From: Janthinobacterium sp. 344
GTDB lineage: Bacteria; Pseudomonadota; Gammaproteobacteria; Burkholderiales; Burkholderiaceae_D
Assembly (NCBI RefSeq): GCF_900112025.1
Contig: NZ_FOKL01000004.1
Coordinates: 197,344-261,343 of the forward strand
DNA length: 64,000 nt
Direction of reading: 5' to 3'
Below, piece after piece: positions 17,944 to 26,872 of this stretch. The position numbers were made by a program, and so were the translations under genes. The notes under the pieces are model-generated. The model saw only the letters and a list, made by a program, of their open reading frames with translations, had not been told where the DNA came from and ran no database searches. Numbering within the stretch: position 1 is the stretch's first letter; each line of letters opens with the position of its first letter.

Positions 17944-18032
17944 TTGGCGCTCCCCAGTTTGTCGCAGGCGACGGCAAAGCCGGCCACCACGACGAAAAAA
18001 ACGGCAATCAAGCCGAGATACACGATGTCCAT
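17940..18032 (-). CDS. Small membrane peptide at the head of the kdp operon
   Basis: This is a 30-residue ORF beginning [18 protein letters not shown], with one clear membrane helix and a polar end (CDKLGSAK). It has a good ribosome site (GAGGGTGGG) and its stop overlaps the kdpF start (ATGA), so translation is very likely coupled. I recall similarly placed short membrane ORFs ahead of kdpF in other Proteobacteria, but I know of no assigned function. It may be an additional Kdp accessory peptide or a translational leader. Confidence 0.75.
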   Translation of the reverse strand: MDIVYLGLIAVFFVVVAGFAVACDKLGSAK

Positions 18033-18115
18033 TCCCACCCTCATTCAGGTTTGTTTTGATAGTGAGCAGATTAGCCAAAAGGGTCTAAAAAATTCGTAAA
18101 GACTGGGGAGGCGGC

Positions 18116-18132
18116 TGTAAACAAGATGTAAA
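18116..18132 (-). promoter_or_regulatory. KdpE-like direct-repeat box of the kdp promoter
   Basis: On the minus strand the sequence reads TTTACA, five bases (TCTTG), TTTACA. E. coli KdpE binds a very similar T-rich direct repeat (TTTATA, five bases, TTTACA) upstream of kdpFABC. It lies 84 bases before the first small ORF of the operon and would place a promoter around 18070-18105. Confidence 0.65.
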
Positions 18133-18308
18133 AACGGCGGCTTTACCGCATAAAATCCTTCACAATGGGCGCCAAACCACGCGCGCGGCGCACTGTTGTT
18201 GCCCTGGAGTAGCGCTATTGCTCGCGGGACAAGATAGAATGCGCGAGCGTCCGCACAAGGACGCCTAGCCTGCCGCACTGCCCTCCCCCAGTGACGCTGG
18301 ACGGGATA

Positions 18309-18328
18309 TACTGTATATTCATACAGTT
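18309..18328 (+). promoter_or_regulatory. LexA (SOS) box upstream of parE
   Basis: TACTGTATATTCATACAGTT has the obligatory CTGT-8 bases-ACAG core and matches 17 of 20 positions of the E. coli LexA consensus TACTGTATATATATACAGTA. It lies 78 bases before the parE ATG, in the only intergenic space between the divergent kdp and parE units. A TATACTGTAT stretch inside it could also serve as a -10 region. Confidence 0.7.
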
Positions 18329-18406
18329 ATCGCCGCCGCTGTCACTGCGCCGCGCAGTGCCCCGGCCTGGCGTTCCAACCCTAGTCTTTATTTAGCTTGA
18401 ACACGT

Positions 18407-20404
18407 ATGGCCACTAAAAAACCAGCATCCGACTACAGCGAATCATCCATCCGTGTCCTGAAGGGACTGGAACCCGTCAAGCAGCGCCCGGGGATGTACA
18501 CCCGCACTGAAAATCCGCTGCACATCATTCAGGAAGTGATCGACAATGCCTCCGACGAGGCGCTGGGCGGTCATTGCACGCATATCGCCGTGACGCAAAA
18601 CACGGATGGCAGCATCACCGTCGAAGACAATGGCCGCGGCATTCCCGTCGGCCTGCACCCGGAAGAAGGCGTGCCGACGGTGGAAATCGTGTTTACGCGG
18701 CTGCACGCGGGCGGCAAGTTCGACAAGGGCTCGGGCGGCGCCTACGCGTTCTCCGGCGGCTTGCACGGCGTCGGCGTGTCCGTCACCAATGCGCTGTCCT
18801 CGCGCCTGGAAATCACCGTCTGGCGCAAGGAAAGCGACGGCAATGGCCTGCATCACATGGTGTTCGCCAACGGCGACGTGATCGAGCCATTGCATTCCCG
18901 CCCGGCCCCGCGCGACGGCAAAAAATCGGGCACGCGCGTCACCGCCTGGCCCGATCCGAAGTATTTTGACTCGCCGAATATCTCGCAAACGGAACTGCAA
19001 CGCCTGCTGCGCTCGAAAGCCGTGCTGCTGCCCGGCGTCACCGTCACCCTGACCAATGCAAAAACAGGCGATACGCAGACGTGGCAGTACGCGGAAGGCT
19101 TGCGCGGCTACCTGACCGAAACGCTGGCGCAGGTATCGAACGGCGAAACCCTGATTCCCCTGTTCGAAGGCGCGCAGTACGCGGGACCTGACTCCGAAGG
19201 CTTTGCCGAAGGCGAAGGCGCGGCCTGGGTGGTGGCGTGGACGGAAGAAGGCGCCATCGTGCGCGAATCGTATGTCAACCTGATTCCTACGTCGAATGGC
19301 GGCACGCACGAATCGGGCTTGCGCGACGGCCTGTTCGGCGCCGTGAAAAACTTCGTCGAGATGCACTCGCTGCTGCCCAAGGGCGTGAAGCTGCTGCCCG
19401 AAGACGTGTTCGCGCGCGCATCCTTCGTGCTGTCGGCGAAGGTGCTGGACCCGCAATTCCAGGGCCAGATCAAGGAACGCCTGAACTCGCGCGACGCCGT
19501 GCGCCTGGTCTCGACCTTCACCAAGCCGCCGCTGGAACTGTGGCTGAACCAGCACGTCGACTATGGCAAGAAGCTGGCCGATCTCGTGATCAAGCAGGCG
19601 CAGTCGCGCCAGCGCTCGCTGCAAAAAGTGGAAAAGAAAAAATCCTCGGGCGTGGCCGTCCTGCCGGGCAAGCTGACCGACTGCGAATCGTCGGACATCA
19701 CGCGCAATGAACTGTTCCTCGTCGAGGGCGACTCGGCTGGCGGTTCGGCCAAGATGGGCCGCGACAAGGAATTCCAGGCCATCCTGCCCCTGCGCGGCAA
19801 GGTGCTGAACTCGTGGGAAACGGACCGCGACCGCCTGTTCGCGAATAACGAGATCCACGATATTGCCGTCGCCATCGGCGTCGACCCGCACAGCATCGGC
19901 GACACACCCGATTTGTCCGGTCTGCGCTACGGCAAGATCTGCATCCTGTCGGACGCGGACGTGGACGGCTCGCACATCCAGGTATTGCTGCTGACGCTGT
20001 TCTTCAAGCACTTCCCCGCGCTGATCAACAAGGGCCATATCTGCATCGCCCGTCCGCCCCTGTACCGCGTCGACGCGCCGGCGCGCGGCAAGAAGCCGAT
20101 GCAGAAAATCTATGCGCTCGACGACGGCGAACTGCTGGCCATCGAGGACAAGCTGCGCAAGGAAGGCGTGAAACAGGGCGCCTGGTCGATCTCGCGATTC
20201 AAGGGCCTGGGCGAGATGAACGCGGAGCAGTTGTGGGAAACGACGATGAACCCGGACACGCGCCGCCTGCTGCCCGTGACCCTGGGCGAAATCGACCACA
20301 TGACGTCGGCCGCCCGCTTCAATATGCTGATGGGCAAAGGCGAGGCGGCAGGGCGCCGCGCCTGGATCGAGGAACACGGCAATGAGGCGGAGGCGGATAT
20401 CTGA
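18407..20404 (+). CDS. parE: ParE, DNA topoisomerase IV subunit B
   Basis: This 665-aa GHKL ATPase subunit of topoisomerase IV decatenates daughter chromosomes together with ParC. The ATP site shows [12 protein letters not shown] and [30 protein letters not shown] is the TOPRIM entry, DADVDGSHI holds the Mg2+-binding acidic residues, and RFKGLGEMN is the C-terminal signature. Length fits ParE rather than the longer GyrB. It heads a four-gene plus-strand unit behind a LexA-like box, and its stop overlaps the hscC start (TGATG). Confidence 0.96.
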   Translation: MATKKPASDYSESSIRVLKGLEPVKQRPGMYTRTENPLHIIQEVIDNASDEALGGHCTHIAVTQNTDGSITVEDNGRGIPVGLHPEEGVPTVEIVFTRLHAGGKFDKGSGGAYAFSGGLHGVGVSVTNALSSRLEITVWRKESDGNGLHHMVFANGDVIEPLHSRPAPRDGKKSGTRVTAWPDPKYFDSPNISQTELQRLLRSKAVLLPGVTVTLTNAKTGDTQTWQYAEGLRGYLTETLAQVSNGETLIPLFEGAQYAGPDSEGFAEGEGAAWVVAWTEEGAIVRESYVNLIPTSNGGTHESGLRDGLFGAVKNFVEMHSLLPKGVKLLPEDVFARASFVLSAKVLDPQFQGQIKERLNSRDAVRLVSTFTKPPLELWLNQHVDYGKKLADLVIKQAQSRQRSLQKVEKKKSSGVAVLPGKLTDCESSDITRNELFLVEGDSAGGSAKMGRDKEFQAILPLRGKVLNSWETDRDRLFANNEIHDIAVAIGVDPHSIGDTPDLSGLRYGKICILSDADVDGSHIQVLLLTLFFKHFPALINKGHICIARPPLYRVDAPARGKKPMQKIYALDDGELLAIEDKLRKEGVKQGAWSISRFKGLGEMNAEQLWETTMNPDTRRLLPVTLGEIDHMTSAARFNMLMGKGEAAGRRAWIEEHGNEAEADI

Positions 20405-22113
20405 TGATCATCGGCATCGACCTTGGCACCACCAACAGCCTGGCCGCCATCTGGCGCGACGGCAAGGCGAGCATCATCCCGAACGCCCTGGGCGAACACC
20501 TGACGCCGTCGTGCGTGAGCATCGATGACGATGGCACCGTGCTGGTGGGCCGCGCCGCGCGCGAGCGCCTGCAGACGCACCCGCAGCTGACGGCGGCGGT
20601 CTTCAAGCGCTACATGGGCAGCGAAAAGAAGATCACGCTCGGCACGCAGCAATTCCGCCCGGAAGAGCTGTCGTCGATGGTGCTGCGCGCGCTGAAGGAA
20701 GATGCCGAGGCCTTTTTGGGCCACAAGGTCGAGGAAGCCATCATCACCGTGCCCGCGTATTTCAGCGATGCGCAGCGCAAGGCCACGCGCATCGCCGGCC
20801 AGCTGGCGGGCCTGCGCGTGGAACGCCTGCTAAACGAGCCGACGGCCGCCGCGCTGGCCTACGGCATCCGCGACAAGGAACAGGAAAGCAAATTCCTCGT
20901 CTTCGACCTGGGCGGCGGCACCTTCGACGTGTCGATCCTGGAGCTGTTCGAAGGCGTGATGGAAGTACGCGCCTCGGCCGGCGACAATTTCCTCGGCGGC
21001 GAAGACTTTGTCAGCGTGCTGGTCGACGCCTTCATGGAAGGCAGCGGCTTGCGCAGTGCCGTCGGCAGCCGCCTGCTCGACCCGCGCCAGCAGCAGTTGC
21101 TGCGCGACGAGGCGGAACGGGCCAAGCGCCTGCTGTCGGAGCAGCCGTCCGTGCGCATGGCCACGCGCTACCTGGAGCAGGAATACAGCTGGGAGATCGG
21201 CGAAGACAAGCTGGCGCAGTTGTGCGAGCCGCTGCTGGCGCGCCTGCGCCTGCCCGTGGAGCGCGCGCTGCGCGACGCCACCATCCGCGCGGCGGAACTC
21301 GATGAAGTGGTGCTGGCCGGCGGCGCCACGCGCATGCCGCTGGTGCGCAAGCTCGTTTCGCGCATGTTCGGCCGCTTCCCTGCCATTCACCTGGACCCGG
21401 ACGAAGCCGTGGCGCTGGGCGCCGCCGTGCAGGCGGGCCTGAAGATGCGCGACGCGGCCCTCGACGAAGTGGTCATGACGGACGTGGCGCCGTATTCGCT
21501 GGGCATTTCGATTTCGCGCCAGGTCGGCCCGAACCAGTATGAAGGCGGCCATTACCTGCCCATCATCGAACGCAATTCCGTGGTGCCCGTCTCGCGCACG
21601 GAAAATATCGTCACCATCCACGATAACCAGAAGGAAATCAACGTCGCGATCTTCCAGGGCGAATCGCGCCTGGTGGCCGATAACGTCTTCCTGGGCAAAA
21701 TCAGCTTCCCGATTCCGGCAAAAAAAGCGGGCGAGATCGGCATCGACGTGCGCTTCACCTATGACATCAGCGGCGTGCTGGAAGCGGAAGTGACGGTGCT
21801 GGCCACCCAGGAAAAGCACAAGATGGTCATCAGCGACAACGCTGGCGTGATGACGGCCGAGCAGATCGAGCAGCGTTTTGCCGAACTGGCCGACCTGAAG
21901 ATCCACCCGCGCGAACAGATGGAAAACCGCACGCTGATTTCGCGCGCCGACCGCCTGTACGAACAGTCGCTGGGCGACGTGCGCCAGTACCTGGCCGCGC
22001 ATACGGCCAACTTCCAGGCCGCGCTCGAATCGCAGGACCCGTCCACCATCCGCAAGGCGCGCCATGCATTGGACGACGTGCTGCGCCAGGTCGAGAGCGA
22101 GAGTTTTCTCTAA
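20404..22113 (+). CDS. hscC: HscC-type Hsp70 chaperone
   Basis: This 569-aa Hsp70 homologue is closest in size and layout to E. coli HscC. The ATPase domain shows GIDLGTTNS at the start, FDLGGGTFDVSILEL, LNEPTAAALAYGI and VVLAGGATRMPLVR. A substrate-binding domain (ENIVTIHDNQKEINVAIFQG region) and a short lid follow. HscC proteins work with unusual J-domain partners, and the next gene encodes one. Start overlaps the parE stop by one base. Placement between the two topoisomerase IV genes is unexpected and suggests shared transcription. Confidence 0.93.
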   Translation: MIIGIDLGTTNSLAAIWRDGKASIIPNALGEHLTPSCVSIDDDGTVLVGRAARERLQTHPQLTAAVFKRYMGSEKKITLGTQQFRPEELSSMVLRALKEDAEAFLGHKVEEAIITVPAYFSDAQRKATRIAGQLAGLRVERLLNEPTAAALAYGIRDKEQESKFLVFDLGGGTFDVSILELFEGVMEVRASAGDNFLGGEDFVSVLVDAFMEGSGLRSAVGSRLLDPRQQQLLRDEAERAKRLLSEQPSVRMATRYLEQEYSWEIGEDKLAQLCEPLLARLRLPVERALRDATIRAAELDEVVLAGGATRMPLVRKLVSRMFGRFPAIHLDPDEAVALGAAVQAGLKMRDAALDEVVMTDVAPYSLGISISRQVGPNQYEGGHYLPIIERNSVVPVSRTENIVTIHDNQKEINVAIFQGESRLVADNVFLGKISFPIPAKKAGEIGIDVRFTYDISGVLEAEVTVLATQEKHKMVISDNAGVMTAEQIEQRFAELADLKIHPREQMENRTLISRADRLYEQSLGDVRQYLAAHTANFQAALESQDPSTIRKARHALDDVLRQVESESFL

Positions 22114-23997
22114 ATGGACGGCGGCATGCACAACGCGACGCGTGGTCTGTGGGAGATCCTGGGCACGGAACCGACGGGCGACGAGCGCGCACTCAAGCGC
22201 GCGTATGCGAAGCGCCTGAAAGTGACGCGCCCCGAGGACGACCCGGCCGCCTTCCAGGAACTGCGCGACGCGTATGAATATGCGCTGCGCCATGCGCACC
22301 TGATCGCCGCCGACCTGCAGGAGCAGGAACAGGAAGAAGGCGACACCGCGACGGCCGATGCCGGGGCGGCTCCAGCGGCCGCGCCTGAAGCGCCGGCCGA
22401 TACCCCGCCAGGGCGGCCGGCCGAACTGTGGGGCGTCATCGCCGACGCGCGGCGGGAGGAAGCGGATGCGCCAGAAGCCCCGGCGGAACTGTGGGGCGTC
22501 ATCGCGCAGGAACAGCAGCCGGAGCCGCGCCCCCCGGAACAATGGGGCGTGGTCGCCATCGATCCGGCGCAGGAAGCGGCCAATCTGTGGCAAGGCTGCC
22601 TGGCGCTGACGCGGCACGCCGATGCCGGCGAAGTGCTGGCCCGCATGCTGCAGGACGACGCCATGCTGAACCTCGACGTGCGCGAGGAATTCGACCTGTG
22701 CGCGCTGCGCTACTGCGCCAGCGCCGGCTATGACCTGTCGCTGCGCCAGGCCCTGTTCGAACAACTGGGCTGGGAGCACGATTTTTCCTACCTGGCGCGC
22801 AGCCACGCGGACCTGGTGCGCGGCGCCGTGCAACGCTACCGGGCCGACCGCTCGTTTGCCCATTTCAGCGACCACCGCGACAGCTATCCTGGCCTCGATT
22901 GCATCATGTCGCAGCAATCGCCATCGGCCTACACGCGCCAGCTGTTCGATCAGAAATTCAACCAGCAGCTGCGCGAGCTGCTGCAGGCGATACGCTGGCA
23001 GCATGGCGAAATGCTGGCCTATAAACTCGATATGGCATTGTTCGAGCAATGGGAGCAGGCGGTTTTCTCCAGGCGCTACTTCAAGCAGACGGCGCTCGCC
23101 TCGTGCGGCCTGGGCTTCGCGCTGCACTTCATGCTGTCCGGCGTGCTCGATGCGGCCGGCGTCACACTGGGCGACATGGGCGCCTATGCCAGCCTGCTGG
23201 GATTCCAGGCGCTGGCATTCCTGCTCCTGGCCATGCACGCATGGCAGAAGCCGGCGTCCGCCTATGCCTGGATGGCCTCGTTGCGGGAGGAACTGCATGC
23301 CTGCCTGCCGGTGCTGCGCACGCATCCCGGCCTGGGGCAATTGGGCTGGCTGATGCCCTTCCTGTGCCTGGCGCTATTGCTGTTCATGCCCGCGCCGGCC
23401 GCGCCGCTGCGCATCGCCACCTCGGTGGGGCTGTGCATCACGGCGCTGCTGGCGGTAAAAGCCAACCACGCGCTGCTGCGCGGACGCCTGCTCGCCTGCA
23501 TCCTGATCGCCTTTGCGGCAAGCATGGTGTTCACGCTGGACAAGGCCGATACCGGCCTGGCAATGAGCGACGGCATCATGCTGCTGTTCTGCGTGCAGGT
23601 GCTGGCGCTGCGCTCGATGGCCGGTTTGTATCTCGATTGCGGCGGTCCCGCGCACCTCCTGCCGCGCCTGCGCGCCGCCTGGATCATCGGCTGCGCCGTC
23701 GCGTTCCTGGCCATCCACCTGCATGCCGCCCCTGCGCATATGCTGGGTGCCATGCTGTTTGCCTGGTCCTGCATCGGCATGCTGTTTGCGCCTTTCGAAC
23801 TGAACTGGCGCGCCGCATGGCCACTGGTCATCACGCCCGCGGCCGCCACCTTCCTGCTCGCCGGCCAAGCCGGCGGGCCGCCAGTCCAGGCGATCATCAA
23901 ACTGAGCGCCGTACTGGCGCTGTCCGTCCTGTATTTCACCGTGCGTCACCTGTATCTGCAGCAGCGCAGGTCCGCACCAGCAAGCGGGCTGTCATAA
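22114..23997 (+). CDS. J-domain-like polytopic membrane protein (HscC partner candidate)
   Basis: This 627-aa protein starts immediately after the hscC stop (TAAATG). Residues 11-58 look like a divergent J domain of the DjlB/DjlC kind (LWEILGTEPTGDERALKRAY, then FQELRDAYEYAL). The catalytic HPD tripeptide is replaced by Arg39-Pro40-Glu41, so classical Hsp70 stimulation is uncertain. A low-complexity linker carries three copies of a WGV motif: AELWGVIA at 103-110, AELWGVIA at 124-131 and EQWGVVA at 142-148. The C-terminal half, from about residue 325, has roughly eight to ten membrane helices. It probably anchors HscC activity at the inner membrane; this is inferred from context. Confidence 0.8.
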   Translation: MDGGMHNATRGLWEILGTEPTGDERALKRAYAKRLKVTRPEDDPAAFQELRDAYEYALRHAHLIAADLQEQEQEEGDTATADAGAAPAAAPEAPADTPPGRPAELWGVIADARREEADAPEAPAELWGVIAQEQQPEPRPPEQWGVVAIDPAQEAANLWQGCLALTRHADAGEVLARMLQDDAMLNLDVREEFDLCALRYCASAGYDLSLRQALFEQLGWEHDFSYLARSHADLVRGAVQRYRADRSFAHFSDHRDSYPGLDCIMSQQSPSAYTRQLFDQKFNQQLRELLQAIRWQHGEMLAYKLDMALFEQWEQAVFSRRYFKQTALASCGLGFALHFMLSGVLDAAGVTLGDMGAYASLLGFQALAFLLLAMHAWQKPASAYAWMASLREELHACLPVLRTHPGLGQLGWLMPFLCLALLLFMPAPAAPLRIATSVGLCITALLAVKANHALLRGRLLACILIAFAASMVFTLDKADTGLAMSDGIMLLFCVQVLALRSMAGLYLDCGGPAHLLPRLRAAWIIGCAVAFLAIHLHAAPAHMLGAMLFAWSCIGMLFAPFELNWRAAWPLVITPAAATFLLAGQAGGPPVQAIIKLSAVLALSVLYFTVRHLYLQQRRSAPASGLS

Positions 23998-24045
23998 TCG
24001 GCCCCAAGAATTCAAACGCCACTACTTCATACTGAAACAAGCGCC

Positions 24046-26400
24046 ATGTCCACACAAACCAATTTATTTGACGATGCCCAGCCTGAGCCGATCGAGCCGG
24101 ATGAACCGGTATTCGACGGCGAAGCGCTGACCCTGTCCACCTTTGCCGAGCGCGCCTACCTCGACTACGCCATTTCGGTGGTCAAGGGCCGCGCCCTGCC
24201 CGACGTCTGCGATGGCCAGAAGCCCGTGCAGCGCCGCATCCTGTATGCGATGAATGAGCTGGGTCTCAACTCCACGGCGAAGCCGCGCAAATCGGCGGCC
24301 GTGGTCGGCGACGTGCTGGGTAAATTGCACCCGCACGGCGACCAGTCCGTGTACGACGCGCTGGTGCGCATGGCGCAGGATTTCTCCTTGCGCTACCCGC
24401 TGATCGATGGCCAGGGCAACTTCGGCTCGCGCGACGGCGACGGCGCGGCGGCCATGCGCTACACGGAAGCGCGTCTGACGCCGATCGCCAAGCTGCTGAT
24501 GGATGAAATCGGCATGGGCACGGTGGACTTCCAGCCCAATTACGACGGTTCGACGGAAGAACCGAAGCTGCTGCCGGCACGCCTGCCGATGGTGCTGCTG
24601 AACGGCGCCTCCGGCATCGCCGTGGGCCTGGCGACGGAAATCCCGTCGCACAACCTGACGGAAGTGGCCAAGGCGGCCGTCGCCATGATCCGCGATCCGA
24701 AAATCACGCACGCCGAACTGATGGCCATCATCCCCGGCCCCGACTTCCCCGGCGGCGGCCAGATCATCACGCCGCCTTCGCAGATCGCCGACATGTACGC
24801 AAGCGGCCGTGGCAGCATGAAAGTGCGCGCGCGCTGGAAGATCGAGGAACTGGCGCGCGGCCAGTGGCAAGCCGTCGTCACGGAACTGCCGCCCGGTACC
24901 TCGTCGCAAAAGGTGCTGGAGGAAATCGAGGAACTGACGAATCCGAAGATCAAGCTGGGCAAGAAAGCCTTGTCGCCGGAACAGGTGGCCCTGAAGGCGC
25001 TGATCCTCAATTCGCTCGATACCATCCGCGACGAATCGGGCCGCGCCGCGCCCGTGCGCCTGGTGTTCGAGCCGAAGTCGAAGAACCAGGACCAGACGGA
25101 ATTCATGCTGATGCTGCTGGCGCACACGTCGCTGGAATCGTCGACCTCGATCAACCTGGTGATGATCGGCGGCGATGGCCGTCCGCGCCAGAAGGGCCTG
25201 GGCGACATCCTGCGCGAGTGGATCGATTTCCGCTTCGAGACCGTCACGCGCCGCACCGGCTACAAACTGGGCAAGGTCAAGGACCGCATCCATATCCTGG
25301 AAGGCCGCGAAGCGATCCTGCTCAATATCGACAAGGTGATCCAGATCATCCGCAATTCGGATGAACCGAAGGCGGCCCTGATCGAGGCGTTCAAGCTGTC
25401 CGAGCGCCAGGCCGACGATATCCTGGAAATCCGCCTGCGCCAGCTGGCACGCCTGGAAACGATCAAGATCCAGCAGGAACTGGCCGAGCTGCGCAAGGAA
25501 GAAAAGTCGCTGCAGGACCTGCTCGACAACCCCGGCTCGATGAAGCGCGCCATCATCCGCGAGATCGACGCGGACGCCAAGCAGTTCGGCGACGCGCGCC
25601 GTACCCTGATCGAGGAAGCGCAAAAGGCCGTGGCCGAGCAGAAGGTGGTCGACGAACCCGTCACCGTCATCATTTCGGAAAAAGGCTGGGTGCGCGCGCG
25701 CACCGGCATCGGCCACGATGCGGCGCAATTCACGTTCAAGGCGGGAGATTCCCTGCATGGCGCGTTCGAATGCCGCACGGTCGACACCCTGCTGGGCTTT
25801 GGCAACAACGGCAAGATCTATTCCGTTCCCGTCTCGGCGCTGCCCAACGCGCGCGGCGACGGCGTGCCGATCACCACCTTGTGCGACCTGAGCGGCGGCA
25901 CGCCGGGCAATGCCGTGCGCATCCTGCATTACTTTGCGGGCAATGGCGCCACCAGCCTGCTGCTGGCGTCGAGCGCCGGCTACGGTTTCATCGCCAAGGC
26001 GGGCGACATGGTCAGCCGGCTGAAAGGCGGCAAGGCCTTCATCTCGCTGGACGAGGGCGACGTGCCGCTCGAACCGAAAGTCATCCCGGATGCAGCCAGC
26101 GCCGTGGCCTGCCTGACGGAAGGCGCGCGCCTGCTGGTGTTCGGCCTCGATGAAATGAAAACCCTGTCCAAGGGCGGCACGGGCGTGAAGCTGATCGACC
26201 TGGAAGGCAAGGACAAGCTGCTGGCCGTGCAGCCGATCACGCAGCGCGGCGTGGTGGTTTCCGGCATCGGCCGGGCATCGAAACCGCAGGATGCGTCGCT
26301 GGGCGCCACCGCGCTGGCCGACCACTTCGGCAAGCGCGCGCGCAAGGGCAAGCAGCTGGCGGCGAAATTGAAGCCTGTATCGATGGCGGCCATCGGCTGA
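24046..26400 (+). CDS. parC: ParC, DNA topoisomerase IV subunit A
   Basis: This 784-aa catalytic subunit of topoisomerase IV has the active-site Tyr in [11 protein letters not shown], within the breakage-reunion domain ([21 protein letters not shown] region). A C-terminal beta-pinwheel follows, shorter than GyrA. In the quinolone region [17 protein letters not shown] the position of E. coli Ser80 is Gln and that of Glu84 is Asp, as I recall for many Burkholderiales. The gene lies 48 bases after the J-like gene and ends at a strong terminator. Confidence 0.96.
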   Translation: MSTQTNLFDDAQPEPIEPDEPVFDGEALTLSTFAERAYLDYAISVVKGRALPDVCDGQKPVQRRILYAMNELGLNSTAKPRKSAAVVGDVLGKLHPHGDQSVYDALVRMAQDFSLRYPLIDGQGNFGSRDGDGAAAMRYTEARLTPIAKLLMDEIGMGTVDFQPNYDGSTEEPKLLPARLPMVLLNGASGIAVGLATEIPSHNLTEVAKAAVAMIRDPKITHAELMAIIPGPDFPGGGQIITPPSQIADMYASGRGSMKVRARWKIEELARGQWQAVVTELPPGTSSQKVLEEIEELTNPKIKLGKKALSPEQVALKALILNSLDTIRDESGRAAPVRLVFEPKSKNQDQTEFMLMLLAHTSLESSTSINLVMIGGDGRPRQKGLGDILREWIDFRFETVTRRTGYKLGKVKDRIHILEGREAILLNIDKVIQIIRNSDEPKAALIEAFKLSERQADDILEIRLRQLARLETIKIQQELAELRKEEKSLQDLLDNPGSMKRAIIREIDADAKQFGDARRTLIEEAQKAVAEQKVVDEPVTVIISEKGWVRARTGIGHDAAQFTFKAGDSLHGAFECRTVDTLLGFGNNGKIYSVPVSALPNARGDGVPITTLCDLSGGTPGNAVRILHYFAGNGATSLLLASSAGYGFIAKAGDMVSRLKGGKAFISLDEGDVPLEPKVIPDAASAVACLTEGARLLVFGLDEMKTLSKGGTGVKLIDLEGKDKLLAVQPITQRGVVVSGIGRASKPQDASLGATALADHFGKRARKGKQLAAKLKPVSMAAIG

Positions 26401-26423
26401 TGATGCGCTAAAAGTACGCTCGT

Positions 26424-26455
26424 AAAAAAAGACAGGCTTGCCTGTCTTTTTTTTT
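26424..26455. terminator. Bidirectional intrinsic terminator after parC
   Basis: AAAAAAAGACAGG (26424-26436), loop CTTG, CCTGTC followed by nine T (26441-26455). It closes the parE-hscC-J-parC unit and, on the other strand (GACAGG hairpin with T-run), the minus-strand gene ending at 26476. Confidence 0.9.
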
Positions 26456-26475
26456 CGCCGGGCCGACATGGCGTG

Positions 26476-26847
26476 CTAGCGTTTGTCCTCCTGGCGCCGC
26501 GCCAGGCGCAGGATCTGCGGCGTCGCCTCGACGATTTCAATCACCTCGCGCGGCGCCGCCGGCGTGCCGGCCAGGGCATACCGGCCCATGCCCAGCGGCT
26601 GCAGTGGCGCGGCCGGCGCGGCGCGGGGGCGGTCGTCGGGGCCTGGCGCCATCGACGTCAGGGTGGCGCTGGCGCCCGCCATCGCGCCGTTGTCCGTGCC
26701 GAACTCCAGCACCTTGCGTCCCTTGCGGCTGGGTGGAAAGGCGAACGTGGCCGTGGGCCGGTACACCTCGATGCCATCCGCATCTTCCTCGAACGAGTGC
26801 GTCCAGCTGCCTTCAGGCAGCGCGCCTGTCATGTCGTGCATGGCCAT
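26476..26847 (-). CDS. Hypothetical protein downstream of the metalloprotease-lectin gene
   Basis: This 123-aa protein of unknown function starts MAMHDMTGALPEGSW. It contains a stretch of alternating charged and aromatic residues (ADGIEVYRPTATFAFPPSRK) that could be beta-strands, then a Pro/Ala-rich segment and a basic tail. No signal peptide is seen. It lies 25 bases after the metalloprotease gene with a GGGAGGG ribosome site (ATG at 26847, with a second ATG at 26841 equally possible). It is likely co-expressed with that gene and could be a chaperone, inhibitor or cap for it; that is conjecture. Confidence 0.6.
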   Translation of the reverse strand: MAMHDMTGALPEGSWTHSFEEDADGIEVYRPTATFAFPPSRKGRKVLEFGTDNGAMAGASATLTSMAPGPDDRPRAAPAAPLQPLGMGRYALAGTPAAPREVIEIVEATPQILRLARRQEDKR

Positions 26848-26872
26848 CCCTCCCTCATCTTCCTCACCTTCC

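Noticed and set aside
18045..18278. A 77-residue minus-strand ORF in the kdp-parE intergenic region
   Set aside because: It covers the KdpE-like box, lacks a ribosome site and has no coherent hydrophobic or domain pattern.
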